A stretch of DNA of 64,000 nucleotides from Burkholderia puraquae (GTDB lineage Bacteria > Pseudomonadota > Gammaproteobacteria > Burkholderiales > Burkholderiaceae), in NCBI RefSeq assembly GCF_002099195.1, contig NZ_NBYX01000004.1, forward strand, positions 248,064 to 312,063, in the 5' to 3' direction. Made by a program: the position numbers and the translations under genes. Shown piece by piece: positions 44,419-51,633 of this stretch; position 1 is the first letter of the stretch, and each line of letters starts with the position of its first letter. Below the pieces are notes generated by a model, which worked only from the letters and a program-made list of their open reading frames with translations, was not told the origin of the DNA and did not search any database.

Positions 44419-45519
44419 ATGAATCAATCCCCCGACAAGCGGACGCTGTTGCGCACGCTTGGCATCCGCGCCCCGATCGTCCAGGCGCCGATGGCCGGCG
44501 TCAGCACGCCGGCGCTGGCGGCCGCCGTGTCGAATGCGGGCGGGCTCGGCTCGCTCGGCGTGGGCGCGACGAACGCCGACGGCGCCCGCAAGATGATCCG
44601 CGACACGCGCGCGCTCACCGACCGGCCGTTCAACATCAACGTGTTCTGCCACCAGCCGGCGCACGCCGACGCGGCCGTCGAACATGCGTGGCTCGAATGG
44701 CTCGCGCCGGTGTTCCGCGAATACGGCGCGACGCCGCCCGCATCGCTGTCGGAGATCTATACGAGCTTCATTGCCGACGACGCGATGCAGGCGCTGCTCG
44801 TCGAAGAAAAACCGGCCGTCGTGAGCTTCCATTTCGGGCTGCCGTCCGCGGACGTGATCACCGCACTGAAGCGCGCGGGCATCACGCTGTTCGCGGCCGC
44901 GACGAACCTCGACGAGGCACGGCAGATCGCCGCCGCCGGCATCGACGCGATCGTCGCGCAGGGCATCGAAGCGGGCGGGCACCGCGGCGTATTCGATTCG
45001 ACCGCGCATGACGATCGCCTCGGCACGTTCGCGCTCACGCGCCTGATCGTGCGCGAGTGCGCGCTGCCGGTGATCGCCGCCGGCGGCATCATGGACGGCG
45101 AGGGCATCGCCGCCGCGCTCGCGCTCGGCGCGCAGGCCGCCCAGCTCGGCACCGCGTTCGTCGCATGCCCGGAGACGTCGATCGACGACGGTTATCGCCG
45201 CGCCATTCTTGGCGATGCCGCCCGCCGCACGACGTTCACGGCCGCGATTTCCGGCCGCATCGCACGCGGCATTGCGAACCGGCTGACCGCGCTCGGCGAC
45301 GACCCGCACGCGCCGGCCACGCCCGCATACCCGATCGCGTACGACGCCGGCAAGGCGCTGCATGCGGCCGCGAAGGCGAAGGGGGAATTCGGCTACGGCG
45401 CGCAGTGGGCCGGGCAGGCGGCACCGCTCGTGCGGCCGCTGCCGGCTGCCGAGCTGTTCGCCGCGCTCGAGCGCGAAACGCGGGCGGCGATCGAGCGGAT
45501 GCAGCACGTGCTGGATTGA
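44419..45519 (+). CDS. Nitronate monooxygenase (2-nitropropane dioxygenase family)
   Basis: 366 residues in an FMN-dependent TIM barrel. Landmarks are [20 protein letters not shown], the catalytic His/Gly segment [32 protein letters not shown] and [11 protein letters not shown]. It oxidises alkyl nitronates, including propionate-3-nitronate, a respiratory toxin. ATG 44419 has GCAGGAGGC upstream. The gene appears monocistronic. Length and motifs are normal for class I enzymes. Confidence 0.94.
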   Translation: MNQSPDKRTLLRTLGIRAPIVQAPMAGVSTPALAAAVSNAGGLGSLGVGATNADGARKMIRDTRALTDRPFNINVFCHQPAHADAAVEHAWLEWLAPVFREYGATPPASLSEIYTSFIADDAMQALLVEEKPAVVSFHFGLPSADVITALKRAGITLFAAATNLDEARQIAAAGIDAIVAQGIEAGGHRGVFDSTAHDDRLGTFALTRLIVRECALPVIAAGGIMDGEGIAAALALGAQAAQLGTAFVACPETSIDDGYRRAILGDAARRTTFTAAISGRIARGIANRLTALGDDPHAPATPAYPIAYDAGKALHAAAKAKGEFGYGAQWAGQAAPLVRPLPAAELFAALERETRAAIERMQHVLD

Positions 45520-45714
45520 CCGGAAGATCCGCGGGCGGCGAGCCGCAGGTACGCGTCGGCGATCGGTGAACGCGTCCCGGTTGCCGCACCGATACTTTGC
45601 CGTCCGCCGTCGATTTGCAATGTTCTGTATCTGCACGAACCACGGATACATCGCGATACAACGCAGCGTCGGGCGTCCGCTATAAAGCAGGCATGACCGC
45701 TTCCGGAGTCCATC

Positions 45715-46086
45715 ATGTCTGCAACCTGGTACAAAGGGTCCTGCCATTGCGGGGTCGTCAAATTCGAAGTCAGAACGGCCGTTACGCCGGCGACGCGCTG
45801 CAACTGCAGCATGTGCCGCCGGCGCGGCGCGCTGATGAGCCCGATGTTCGCCGCAAGCGAACTGAAGATCGTCGAGGGCGAGGGCGCGCTGACGTGCTAC
45901 CAATTCAACACGCGCACGGCCCGTCACTATTTCTGCAGCCATTGCGGCATCTATCCGTTCCATCAGACACGCAAGGACCCCGCATGCTGGCGCGTCAATC
46001 TCGGGTGTCTCGACGGTGTCGATCCGTATGCGCTCGACGCGACGGTCGCCGACGGCGCGAGCCTCTCGGTCGTGGAGGACGCATGA
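45715..46086 (+). CDS. GFA family protein (glutathione-dependent formaldehyde-activating-like)
   Basis: 123 residues with the family's zinc cysteines: GSCHCGVVKFEV, RCNCSMCRRRG, and YFCSHCGIYPFHQTR. GFA was first described as accelerating formation of S-hydroxymethylglutathione; for most members the role is unknown. ATG 45715 follows a TATAAA element at 45681-45686. Its stop overlaps a small downstream gene (ATGA), indicating coupling. The structure looks intact. Confidence 0.9.
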   Translation: MSATWYKGSCHCGVVKFEVRTAVTPATRCNCSMCRRRGALMSPMFAASELKIVEGEGALTCYQFNTRTARHYFCSHCGIYPFHQTRKDPACWRVNLGCLDGVDPYALDATVADGASLSVVEDA

Positions 46087-46211
46087 AACGCTGGCTGATG
46101 ATCCTGCTGTTTGCCGCAGGCGGGCTCGCGACCGAAATCGCGCATCCGGTGCAATGCACGCTGCTGTCGGTCAGCCGCACGCAGGCCGGCAAACGCCGCA
46201 GGGCGGACTGA
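46083..46211 (+). CDS. 42-residue small membrane or secreted protein coupled to the GFA gene
   Basis: MKRWLMILLFAAGGLATEIA is a signal or anchor segment; a short basic tail follows (RTQAGKRRRAD). The start overlaps the GFA stop by four bases (ATGA) and has GGAGGAC as ribosome site. Its small size makes annotation by homology unlikely. The tight coupling is the main reason for treating it as real. Confidence 0.55.
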   Translation: MKRWLMILLFAAGGLATEIAHPVQCTLLSVSRTQAGKRRRAD

Positions 46212-46255
46212 CGGCGCGCCGGTTCATCGAGACCGATTATCATGCTTCCGATAAG

Positions 46256-46274
46256 ATCGCACGCGATATATAAT
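46256..46274 (+). promoter_or_regulatory. ohrR promoter with OhrR-type operator
   Basis: ATCGCACGCGAT (46256-46267) is a pseudo-palindrome overlapping a perfect TATAAT (46269-46274). The same ATCGCNNGCGAT core occurs twice before ohr. Autorepression by OhrR is the expected logic. Confidence 0.7.
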
Positions 46275-46313
46275 GCGTCTATCTGCGACCGTTCGCGTCG
46301 CTGGAGGAAGTCC

Positions 46314-46769
46314 ATGAAACCGACCGAAGCCCCATCCGCCGCTGCGCCGAAGCTGTCCGAGTTCCTGTGCTTTGCGATTTACTCGACGAACCTCGCGTTC
46401 GGCAAGGCGTACAAGCCGATCCTCGAAGAGCTCGGCCTCACGTATACGCAATACATCACGATCATTGCGCTGTGGGAGCAGGACAACCAGACGGTCGGCC
46501 AGCTCGGCGAGAAGCTGTTCCTCGAATCCAATACGCTGACGCCGATCCTGAAGAAGCTCGAGGCGATGGGCTACCTGGAGCGGCACCGCGATCCGTCGGA
46601 CGAACGCCAGGTGCTCGTCAGCCTGACGAAGAGCGGCCGCCGTGTGCGCGAGAAGGGGCTCGACATGAATCTGGTCGAAGCCACCGGGTTGAAGCCGGAT
46701 GAATTCGCGAAGATGCAGAAGGCGATCGTCACGCTGCGCGGCAACCTGATCCGGTCGACCGACGAATAA
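46314..46769 (+). CDS. ohrR: Organic hydroperoxide resistance regulator OhrR (MarR family)
   Basis: 151 residues. The redox-sensing Cys sits in the N-terminal motif FLCFAIYSTNLAFGK, diagnostic of OhrR. The winged helix follows, with QLGEKLFLESNTLTPILKKL and ERHRDPSDERQVLVSLT. Oxidation of the Cys by organic peroxides releases the repressor from DNA. ATG 46314 has GGAGGAAG upstream; a longer frame from 46242 is rejected. Its target, ohr, lies about 2 kb away on the opposite strand, with unrelated genes between; the shared operator sequence links them. Confidence 0.94.
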   Translation: MKPTEAPSAAAPKLSEFLCFAIYSTNLAFGKAYKPILEELGLTYTQYITIIALWEQDNQTVGQLGEKLFLESNTLTPILKKLEAMGYLERHRDPSDERQVLVSLTKSGRRVREKGLDMNLVEATGLKPDEFAKMQKAIVTLRGNLIRSTDE

Positions 46770-46770
46770 A

Positions 46771-46828
46771 CGCACGCACCACCGGCGGCCGGCACGAGCA
46801 TCGCGCCGGCCGCGTCGTCATGCGTGCG
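46771..46828. terminator. Nested hairpin between convergent ohrR and GNAT genes
   Basis: An outer repeat CGCACGCA/TGCGTGCG (46771-46778, 46821-46828) encloses an inner one, GCGGCCGGC/GCCGGCCGC (46785-46793, 46805-46813). It overlaps the GNAT stop codon and probably ends both transcripts. Confidence 0.6.
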
Positions 46829-47540
46829 CGTCGCCCAGCACCAGCAGGTGCATCTCGCGACGAACGACGAAGCCGAGTGCGAGATAGCGCTCGATCGCGA
46901 CCTGGTTCGACGTGAGGACGTGGAGGAAAGGTGTGTCCGCGCGCGCATCGATCTCCGCAATCAACGATCGAATCAGACGCGCCGCAAGCCCTTGCCGCCG
47001 GAACGCGGCATCCACGCAGACGGCGCTGATCTCGGTATGCCCGTCGACCTGCATCCGCTCGCCGGCCATCGCGGCCAGCCTGCCTTCGCTGCGGATGCCG
47101 ATGTAATGGCCGAGTTCGTAGGTGCGCGGGCCGAACGGGCCGGGCTGCGCGGCCGTGGTCAGCGCGAGCATCTCCGGCACGTCGGCTTCGGCGAGCGTGA
47201 CGTGGCGCGATTCAGGTACCGGTGCCGGGTCGAGCGTCCCTTGCCAGACCATCTGCAACAGGTTCGCGCGCCGGATCACGGACAATCCCTCCGGCAGCTC
47301 GATCTCGTCCGGCGTGACCAGCGCCGCCGGCCCGTGCGCGGCGATCAGTGCGTGCAACGCGTCGAACGATGGCGCGCTCGTGTCCTCGATCGCGGCGAAC
47401 GGCGCGATGGCCGCCGGAAACCGCCAGGCGCGGTCGTTGCCGAGCGCAAAGCGGCGCTGCCTGCCCGTCAGCGCGTTCCACACCACATGGTCGAGCGGGT
47501 GCGCACTGCCTGTCGCGTTTCCGGTCGTTGCATCGGACAT
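46818..47540 (-). CDS. GNAT family N-acetyltransferase
   Basis: 240 residues. The C-terminal acetyltransferase domain carries the acetyl-CoA loop as CVDAAFRRQGLAARLIRSLI, followed by PFLHVLTSNQVAIERYLALG. The N-terminal half (about 110 residues) is an extra domain often seen in FR47-like members. The start at 47540 has a GAGGAG ribosome site. Substrate unknown. It separates ohrR and ohr and has no evident functional link to them. Confidence 0.88.
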   Translation of the reverse strand: MSDATTGNATGSAHPLDHVVWNALTGRQRRFALGNDRAWRFPAAIAPFAAIEDTSAPSFDALHALIAAHGPAALVTPDEIELPEGLSVIRRANLLQMVWQGTLDPAPVPESRHVTLAEADVPEMLALTTAAQPGPFGPRTYELGHYIGIRSEGRLAAMAGERMQVDGHTEISAVCVDAAFRRQGLAARLIRSLIAEIDARADTPFLHVLTSNQVAIERYLALGFVVRREMHLLVLGDAHA

Positions 47541-48002
47541 CGGCTGCTCCTCGATTGACGGTTTCGATTGCACAGCATAGACCGGGATCGGACGGGAAGG
47601 GCGCGCCGCCTTCACGGCACGTCCGGCCGTAGCCCGCGCGACCGCCGCCACCGCTGCGGATCCACCCATATCGGGAACGACAGGATCACCGCCAGCCCGT
47701 TCCCCGATCCCGGCCGTCACCTCGACCGGCCCGCCGCGACACTCGGCGATTCGAACGCGCTCGGGTATGGGTACCGGTTCGGGCTGCCGCGGCTGCTGTC
47801 TCTTCTTGCGTACTCGCTGGCCGCAAGAGCCGGCAGCCACATCGACGCTCTGCGCTATCGAATCCCAAACTGACGCAAGCACGTCGTGCATGTCAACCTG
47901 CAACGCAGCTTTCGGCCGAAGGTCGACGAGGAACGCGCGTGCTCGCACGCCCCCGTTTGCCACACGTTGCCCGGATTTTCGGACGCTTCCGGCGCGCCAT
48001 GC
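47541..48002. other. Gene-free stretch, possibly decayed
   Basis: About 460 bases with no supportable gene. On the minus strand, short pieces in different frames faintly recall the end of a membrane or kinase-like protein, but they are too short and frame-broken to assign. No promoter or repeat of note was seen. Confidence 0.4.
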
Positions 48003-48335
48003 TCAATGACCGAAGTAGATCGAGCGCCCGGCCGTGCGAACCGCGCTGCGGCCGCCCGACTGCGTCGCACCGCCGGCGTCGCTGCCGTAACCGGACGCCT
48101 GCGACTCGACCGCAACGGCAACCGCATCGTTGTCGTGGACCCGGCGCAGCGCAGCCTGGAGATTGTCCGGATAGTTCGGGTCGTTGGGCCGGTTCGGCAG
48201 GTAGCCGGCCTGCTGCAGCGCGGCCAGTTCCGCACGCACCTGCGCACGCGTCACGGTGGCTTCGCTGGCGAACGCCGGTGCGGCAACAGCGGCCGAAACA
48301 GCGACGAGAAGGGCGGCGATCAGTCGGGTATTCAT
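48003..48335 (-). CDS. DUF4148 family small periplasmic protein
   Basis: 110 residues with a signal peptide (AALLVAVSAAVAAPAFASEA) followed by the DUF4148 core: VTRAQVRAELAALQQAGYLP and NDPNYPDNLQAALRRV. This family is expanded in Burkholderia and has no known function. Two adjacent ATGs exist (48338, 48335); the second fits the GAGGTG ribosome site better. It reads in the same direction as ohr but is 70 bases downstream of it, so it may share the transcript. Confidence 0.88.
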   Translation of the reverse strand: MNTRLIAALLVAVSAAVAAPAFASEATVTRAQVRAELAALQQAGYLPNRPNDPNYPDNLQAALRRVHDNDAVAVAVESQASGYGSDAGGATQSGGRSAVRTAGRSIYFGH

Positions 48336-48404
48336 CATTCACCTCAAAAAAAGAGCAGGAATCGGGTATTCGGCAAGGCGGCGCCAGGCCGCCTGATGCA
48401 ACGT

Positions 48405-48824
48405 TCAAGCGATACGGATGTCGACGTCGATGTTGCCGCGCGTCGCCTTCGAATACGGGCAGGTCTGGTGCGCGGCATCGACGATGCGCTGCGCGACGTC
48501 GCGATCGAGCCCCGGCACGCTCACGTTCAGACGGGCTTGCAGGAAGTACGCGTTGCCGGCGGTGCCGAGATCCACTTCGGCGTCGACTGCCAGATCGGCC
48601 GGCAGCGTCACCTTCGCGGCACGCGCCGCAAGCTGCATCGCGCCGATGAAGCAGGCCGACCAGCCGGCCGCGAACAGTTGTTCCGGATTGGTTCCGGTGC
48701 CGGCGCTGCCCGGCGACGACAACTGGATGTCGAGGCGGCAGTCGGAACTGCGGGCCGTGCCGTCGCGGCCGCCCGAAGTCGTATGCGTCTTGCCGGTGTA
48801 CAGCACTTTTTCGATCTTGCTCAT
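48405..48824 (-). CDS. ohr: Organic hydroperoxide resistance protein Ohr
   Basis: 139 residues of the Ohr/OsmC family. The two catalytic cysteines are in WSACFIGAMQ and HQTCPYSKATRGN. N-terminal VLYTGKTHTTSGGRDG is the usual Ohr start. It reduces fatty-acid and other organic hydroperoxides using lipoylated electron donors. ATG 48824 is chosen at MSKIEKVL. Two copies of the ATCGCATGCGAT operator lie in its promoter, matching the site before ohrR, so OhrR repression is likely. Confidence 0.95.
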   Translation of the reverse strand: MSKIEKVLYTGKTHTTSGGRDGTARSSDCRLDIQLSSPGSAGTGTNPEQLFAAGWSACFIGAMQLAARAAKVTLPADLAVDAEVDLGTAGNAYFLQARLNVSVPGLDRDVAQRIVDAAHQTCPYSKATRGNIDVDIRIA

Positions 48825-48868
48825 CATTTGCTCCGTCAGTTGGCTGGTTTGTCTCAGATGCGATTCGA

Positions 48869-48938
48869 TCGCATGCGATGAAGTTTCGTCGAGACGACCG
48901 CTCACGTAAAGCGCATTCGATTATATCGCATGCGATAT
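48869..48938 (-). promoter_or_regulatory. ohr promoter with two OhrR-type palindromes
   Basis: ATCGCATGCGAT occurs at 48869-48880, and an extended 16-bp perfect palindrome ATATCGCATGCGATAT at 48923-48938. The latter overlaps a minus-strand TATAAT (complement of 48920-48925). A repressor bound there would block RNA polymerase. The first copy lies between the promoter and the ohr start. Confidence 0.75.
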
Positions 48939-49100
48939 TTTGTATTCCAATGTATCTGGAACGCGTACGGCTTCGCCGGACAAGGCTTTCCGGCGATCCA
49001 ACCCTGATATTCGAGGTGCACGAATTCGGGCAGGGCGGGCGAAAACGGCCCCGGAAATGGCTGGCTGCCCCGCGGGGCGGCCGATTGGTCACGCCGGGTC

Positions 49101-49154
49101 GATCTCGGCGATCTCGGCGATCTCGGCGATCTCGGCGATCACGACGATCACGAC
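49101..49154. repeat. Six tandem copies of a 9-bp unit
   Basis: GATCTCGGC occurs four times in a row (49101-49136), then GATCACGAC twice (49137-49154). It lies in noncoding DNA just downstream of the stop of a small minus-strand gene. Copy-number change would not shift a reading frame. It may affect transcript ends or be selectively neutral. Confidence 0.85.
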
Positions 49155-49173
49155 GAGGATCACGGCCGGCGTG

Positions 49174-49416
49174 CTAGATCCGTCGGACATACCGCTCTGA
49201 AACGACTGAGCGTTGCTGGATCCATGCAACGGCAAGCTCCAGCGCTTCATCGCGTGCCTCCTGGGCGTTGGCGAAGTCTCCATCGACGCCGAGCGTGCGT
49301 GTTTCGCCGGCCCGGTCGGTAACGATGGCCGCTGCTGCATAGCGGCCCTTTCCGGTGGCGGTTACCACCGGCCGGACCTCGCAGCCGTGATACTCCATGA
49401 CGTTGTCCGTTTGCAT
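49174..49416 (-). CDS. Small conserved-type protein at the end of the heat-shock cluster
   Basis: 80 residues, mixed alpha/beta: EYHGCEVRPVVTATGKGRYA, TRTLGVDGDFANAQEARDEA, then AVAWIQQR. The AGGAGGTG ribosome site is strong at ATG 49416. The pattern of an N-terminal beta hairpin and a terminal helix with EARDEALELA is shared with small Burkholderia proteins of unknown function (possibly DUF6566). It is the last gene in the leftward series of Hsp20 genes, 141 bases after the third. A heat-linked role is inference. Confidence 0.8.
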   Translation of the reverse strand: MQTDNVMEYHGCEVRPVVTATGKGRYAAAAIVTDRAGETRTLGVDGDFANAQEARDEALELAVAWIQQRSVVSERYVRRI

Positions 49417-49557
49417 ACGACACCTCCTGAAGCGCGTTGCGCCCGAAGCGAGCCGTCACGCAAAGAAGCGCCCGCGAACCTGTGTCGTCGAGACACACCG
49501 CGGTGATGGCGCGTACCGTCTGGTATCAGCCCGCCACGGGATTTTTCCGTGCTTGCC

Positions 49558-50121
49558 CTAGCCGATATCGATCGTGCGACTCGCGCTCTGCGCCGGCTCC
49601 GATTTCGGCACGGTCAACGTGAGTACACCGTTGTCGAACTTTGCCAACGTATGGTCGGGATCGGCGTTTTCCGGCATCGGGATCGTGCGCATGAAGCTTC
49701 CATGGGCGCGCTCCAGCCGGTAGCAGCCGCTTTCCTCGCTGCGCACATCCTGCTTTTTCTCTCCGCGCAGCACGATTGCCCCATCCTCGACGCTCACCTT
49801 CAGGTCTTCGCGCTCCATCCCGGGCAGTTCGACCGTCACGCGTAGCACCGGCCCTTCATCGACGACGTCGATGCGCGGCTGGAAGCGCGATGAACTGAAG
49901 TCGCCAAACCATCGTTCGAGCGCGCCACGGCCCGCAAACGGGTCATGAAAGAAGTCCTCCACTGCGCGCCATGGTTCACGTGAGAACAGCCGCGGCATGT
50001 CAGGCCACGAGGCCCGCCACGGTTCGCTTGCCGGCGGGCTTTCCTGGCCTTCCGCATCCGACTTGCGGGCCGCTCCGCGAAGGAACTTGAAGGGGTTCCA
50101 CTTTTTCAGATCGGTGTTCAT
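49558..50121 (-). CDS. Hsp20/alpha-crystallin family small heat-shock protein (third of three)
   Basis: 187 residues, longer than the other two here because of an N-terminal extension of about 90 residues rich in Pro, Arg and Trp. The alpha-crystallin domain includes LRVTVELPGMEREDLKVSV and the conserved AKFDNGVLTLTVPKS near the end. It acts as an ATP-independent holdase. ATG 50121 follows CGGAGGACGC. It is downstream of two other Hsp20 genes on the same strand. Confidence 0.94.
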   Translation of the reverse strand: MNTDLKKWNPFKFLRGAARKSDAEGQESPPASEPWRASWPDMPRLFSREPWRAVEDFFHDPFAGRGALERWFGDFSSSRFQPRIDVVDEGPVLRVTVELPGMEREDLKVSVEDGAIVLRGEKKQDVRSEESGCYRLERAHGSFMRTIPMPENADPDHTLAKFDNGVLTLTVPKSEPAQSASRTIDIG

Positions 50122-50171
50122 AGCGTCCTCCGATTCAGCTTCAATCTGTTGCGAGCGTGGCCGCCAGACCA

Positions 50172-50429
50172 TCAGGTAGCGGGCACGCCCTGAGCGCCGA
50201 CTGCTCCCGGCACGCCGCGATCGATCAGTGTCATCGCGCACTCGATCGCGTCGCGCTGTGCTTCGGCAGCGCTCGTCCCGCGTTCGCTGAAGCACGGCAG
50301 CTGCCGGTCGGCCAACACCTCACCGCTCCGTTCGATCCGCACAATGGCGATGTGGCCGTCCGGAGCGGACACGCGTGCCACGATCTGGCGCACGGGGATC
50401 GTGCGGACGTGGATGCGTGTCCTTTCCAA
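50172..50429 (-). CDS. Small protein between Hsp20 genes, start uncertain
   Basis: Up to 85 residues: VRQIVARVSAPDGHIAIVRI, then a helix TSAAEAQRDAIECAMTLIDR. The layout resembles the small gene at 49174. The only upstream start in frame is TTG 50429, without a good ribosome site; internal GTG codons are alternatives. The position between Hsp20 genes with about 50-90 base gaps on each side supports it as part of the heat-shock transcript. Confidence 0.55.
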   Translation of the reverse strand: MERTRIHVRTIPVRQIVARVSAPDGHIAIVRIERSGEVLADRQLPCFSERGTSAAEAQRDAIECAMTLIDRGVPGAVGAQGVPAT

Positions 50430-50518
50430 GACGCCAGCGTCATATCAGGCCTCGGGCTCCCTGTTCCTGTTTCGCGGCAACGGAGACGCTCGCGCTGCCA
50501 CCTGCCGCTGCTGGCGCG

Positions 50519-50926
50519 TCAGTTGGTCTTGATTTCGATGCGTCGTGGGCGCGCCTCGTCGCGGCGCGGGATTGTCAGCTTCAGCACCCCGTCCTGGAGG
50601 CTCGCCTCGATCTTTGACGTATCGAAGTCTGGTGACAGCGTGAACGTTCGGGCGAAGTGCGGTTGGCGGACCTCGGCATGCTGCAGCCGCAGATTTTCCG
50701 GCGTTGGCACCACCGCCTCGGCCTCGATCGAGAGGCTGCTGTCGTGAACCTTGACGTCCAGCTTGTCCTTCGTCACGCCGGGAAGATCTGCCCACAACGT
50801 GACGCCCTGGCTGTCCTCGTATATGTCGACGGCCGGGGTGAGCGTGATTCGGCGCGTGGCCTGTTCAGTGTCTCGACGTGCTACGCCGGACTGGTCGCGT
50901 TCAGCCAGTTGGGTCATGTCGGTCAT
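50519..50926 (-). CDS. Hsp20/alpha-crystallin family small heat-shock protein (second of three)
   Basis: 135 residues. The alpha-crystallin domain starts with TPAVDIYEDSQGVTLWADLP and has the ASLQDGVLKLTIPRRD motif near the end. The N-terminal arm is short. A GAGGAG ribosome site precedes ATG 50926. It starts 15 bases after the first Hsp20 stop, so the two are cotranscribed and may form mixed oligomers, as IbpA/IbpB do. Confidence 0.94.
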   Translation of the reverse strand: MTDMTQLAERDQSGVARRDTEQATRRITLTPAVDIYEDSQGVTLWADLPGVTKDKLDVKVHDSSLSIEAEAVVPTPENLRLQHAEVRQPHFARTFTLSPDFDTSKIEASLQDGVLKLTIPRRDEARPRRIEIKTN

Positions 50927-50941
50927 GATCGGCTCCTCAGG

Positions 50942-51382
50942 TTACTGGACAGTAATGGCGCGTGGCTTGGACGACTCGCGCTTGCCGACACTGATCGACA
51001 GGCAGCCATTTTCGTAGCGCGCCTGGACCTTGTCGGGATCAGCGGTGTCGGGCAGCTCGATGACGCGCCGGAAGGTGCCGACAAAGCGCTCCTGCGCATA
51101 GGTGCGCGTCTCGCTTCCAGCCTCGGGCTGTGTCGATTTGCGTTCGCCGCTGATGGTCAGCAGGCCCTTGTCGATCGATACGTCGAGTTCGGTGGCGTTG
51201 ATGCCCGGGGCGAATGCGACGATCTCGATCGACTCGTTAGTCGCACCGATGTTGATCTGAGGAAAGGCGCCGAGCCGGCCGGCGCGGATGCTGGACGGGA
51301 AACCGCCGAAGAGCTGGGCCATCTGCTGCTGCAGGCGGTCGAACTCGCCGAAGAGGTCGGTTCCGAAGTAAAGATCGCTCAC
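50942..51382 (-). CDS. Hsp20/alpha-crystallin family small heat-shock protein (first of three)
   Basis: 146 residues. IbpA-like beginning SDLYFGTDLFGEFDRLQQQM, then INIGATNESIEIVAFAPGIN and the conserved ARYENGCLSISVGK. The start is GTG 51382 because AGGAGG lies eight bases upstream. It is the first gene of the cluster. A sigma32-type promoter lies at 51521-51548, giving a leader of about 130 bases. The Shine-Dalgarno can pair with an upstream CCTCC, a thermometer-like feature. Confidence 0.95.
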   Translation of the reverse strand: MSDLYFGTDLFGEFDRLQQQMAQLFGGFPSSIRAGRLGAFPQINIGATNESIEIVAFAPGINATELDVSIDKGLLTISGERKSTQPEAGSETRTYAQERFVGTFRRVIELPDTADPDKVQARYENGCLSISVGKRESSKPRAITVQ

Positions 51383-51390
51383 GATCGTAT

Positions 51391-51413
51391 CCTCCTTGGG
51401 TACAGCCGGGAGG
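51391..51413 (-). promoter_or_regulatory. Candidate RNA thermometer: Shine-Dalgarno paired with upstream CCTCC
   Basis: On the minus strand CCTCC (51413-51409) can pair with GGAGG (51395-51391), which is the Shine-Dalgarno of the first hsp20 gene. The loop is 13 bases. Hsp20 genes are frequent hosts of ROSE-type thermometers. Five pairs alone are weak evidence; no full ROSE consensus was recognised. Confidence 0.4.
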
Positions 51414-51520
51414 CGAACGGGCCTACGCGCTCCAGTTCGCCTGCCAGACTGTTGGCAAACAAATCGAAACACGCAGCGCGCGGAATGAAGCGACCCGCGC
51501 GTCTGCCTGAGCGAAACCTA

Positions 51521-51548
51521 AGATAGGAACTCTGCGGAAAATTTCAAG
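51521..51548 (-). promoter_or_regulatory. Sigma32 (RpoH)-type promoter for the Hsp20 cluster
   Basis: On the minus strand CTTGAAA (51548-51542), a 14-base spacer and CCTATCT (51527-51521). This matches the sigma32 consensus CTTGAAA-N11-16-CCCATnT well. Confidence 0.75.
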
Positions 51549-51570
51549 GGGCGACAGCCGTTTTTTTGCA

Positions 51571-51598
51571 CTTGAAATTTTTGCGCCGGATCCTATCA
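51571..51598 (+). promoter_or_regulatory. Divergent sigma32-type promoter for the unknown gene at 51634
   Basis: CTTGAAA (51571-51577), a 14-base spacer, CCTATCA (51592-51598). Spacing and elements nearly mirror the leftward Hsp20 promoter. The two -35 boxes face each other 22 bases apart. Confidence 0.7.
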
Positions 51599-51633
51599 TC
51601 GCGGCGAATCGGGACTGCGTTACGGAGGACCCC

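Noticed and set aside
45625..45660. Repeated TGTATC/GATACA half-sites before the GFA gene
   Set aside because: Short six-base arms with irregular spacing; could be chance in this A+T-richer stretch.
47541..48002. Possible remains of a histidine-kinase C-terminus on the minus strand
   Set aside because: Glycine-rich pieces in two different frames recall G-boxes, but they are too short and frame-broken to support a call.
49089..49340. Minus-strand frame through the 9-bp tandem repeat (IAEIAEIAE)
   Set aside because: It overlaps the better-supported small gene at 49174-49416 in another frame and lacks a ribosome site; the repeat is more simply noncoding.
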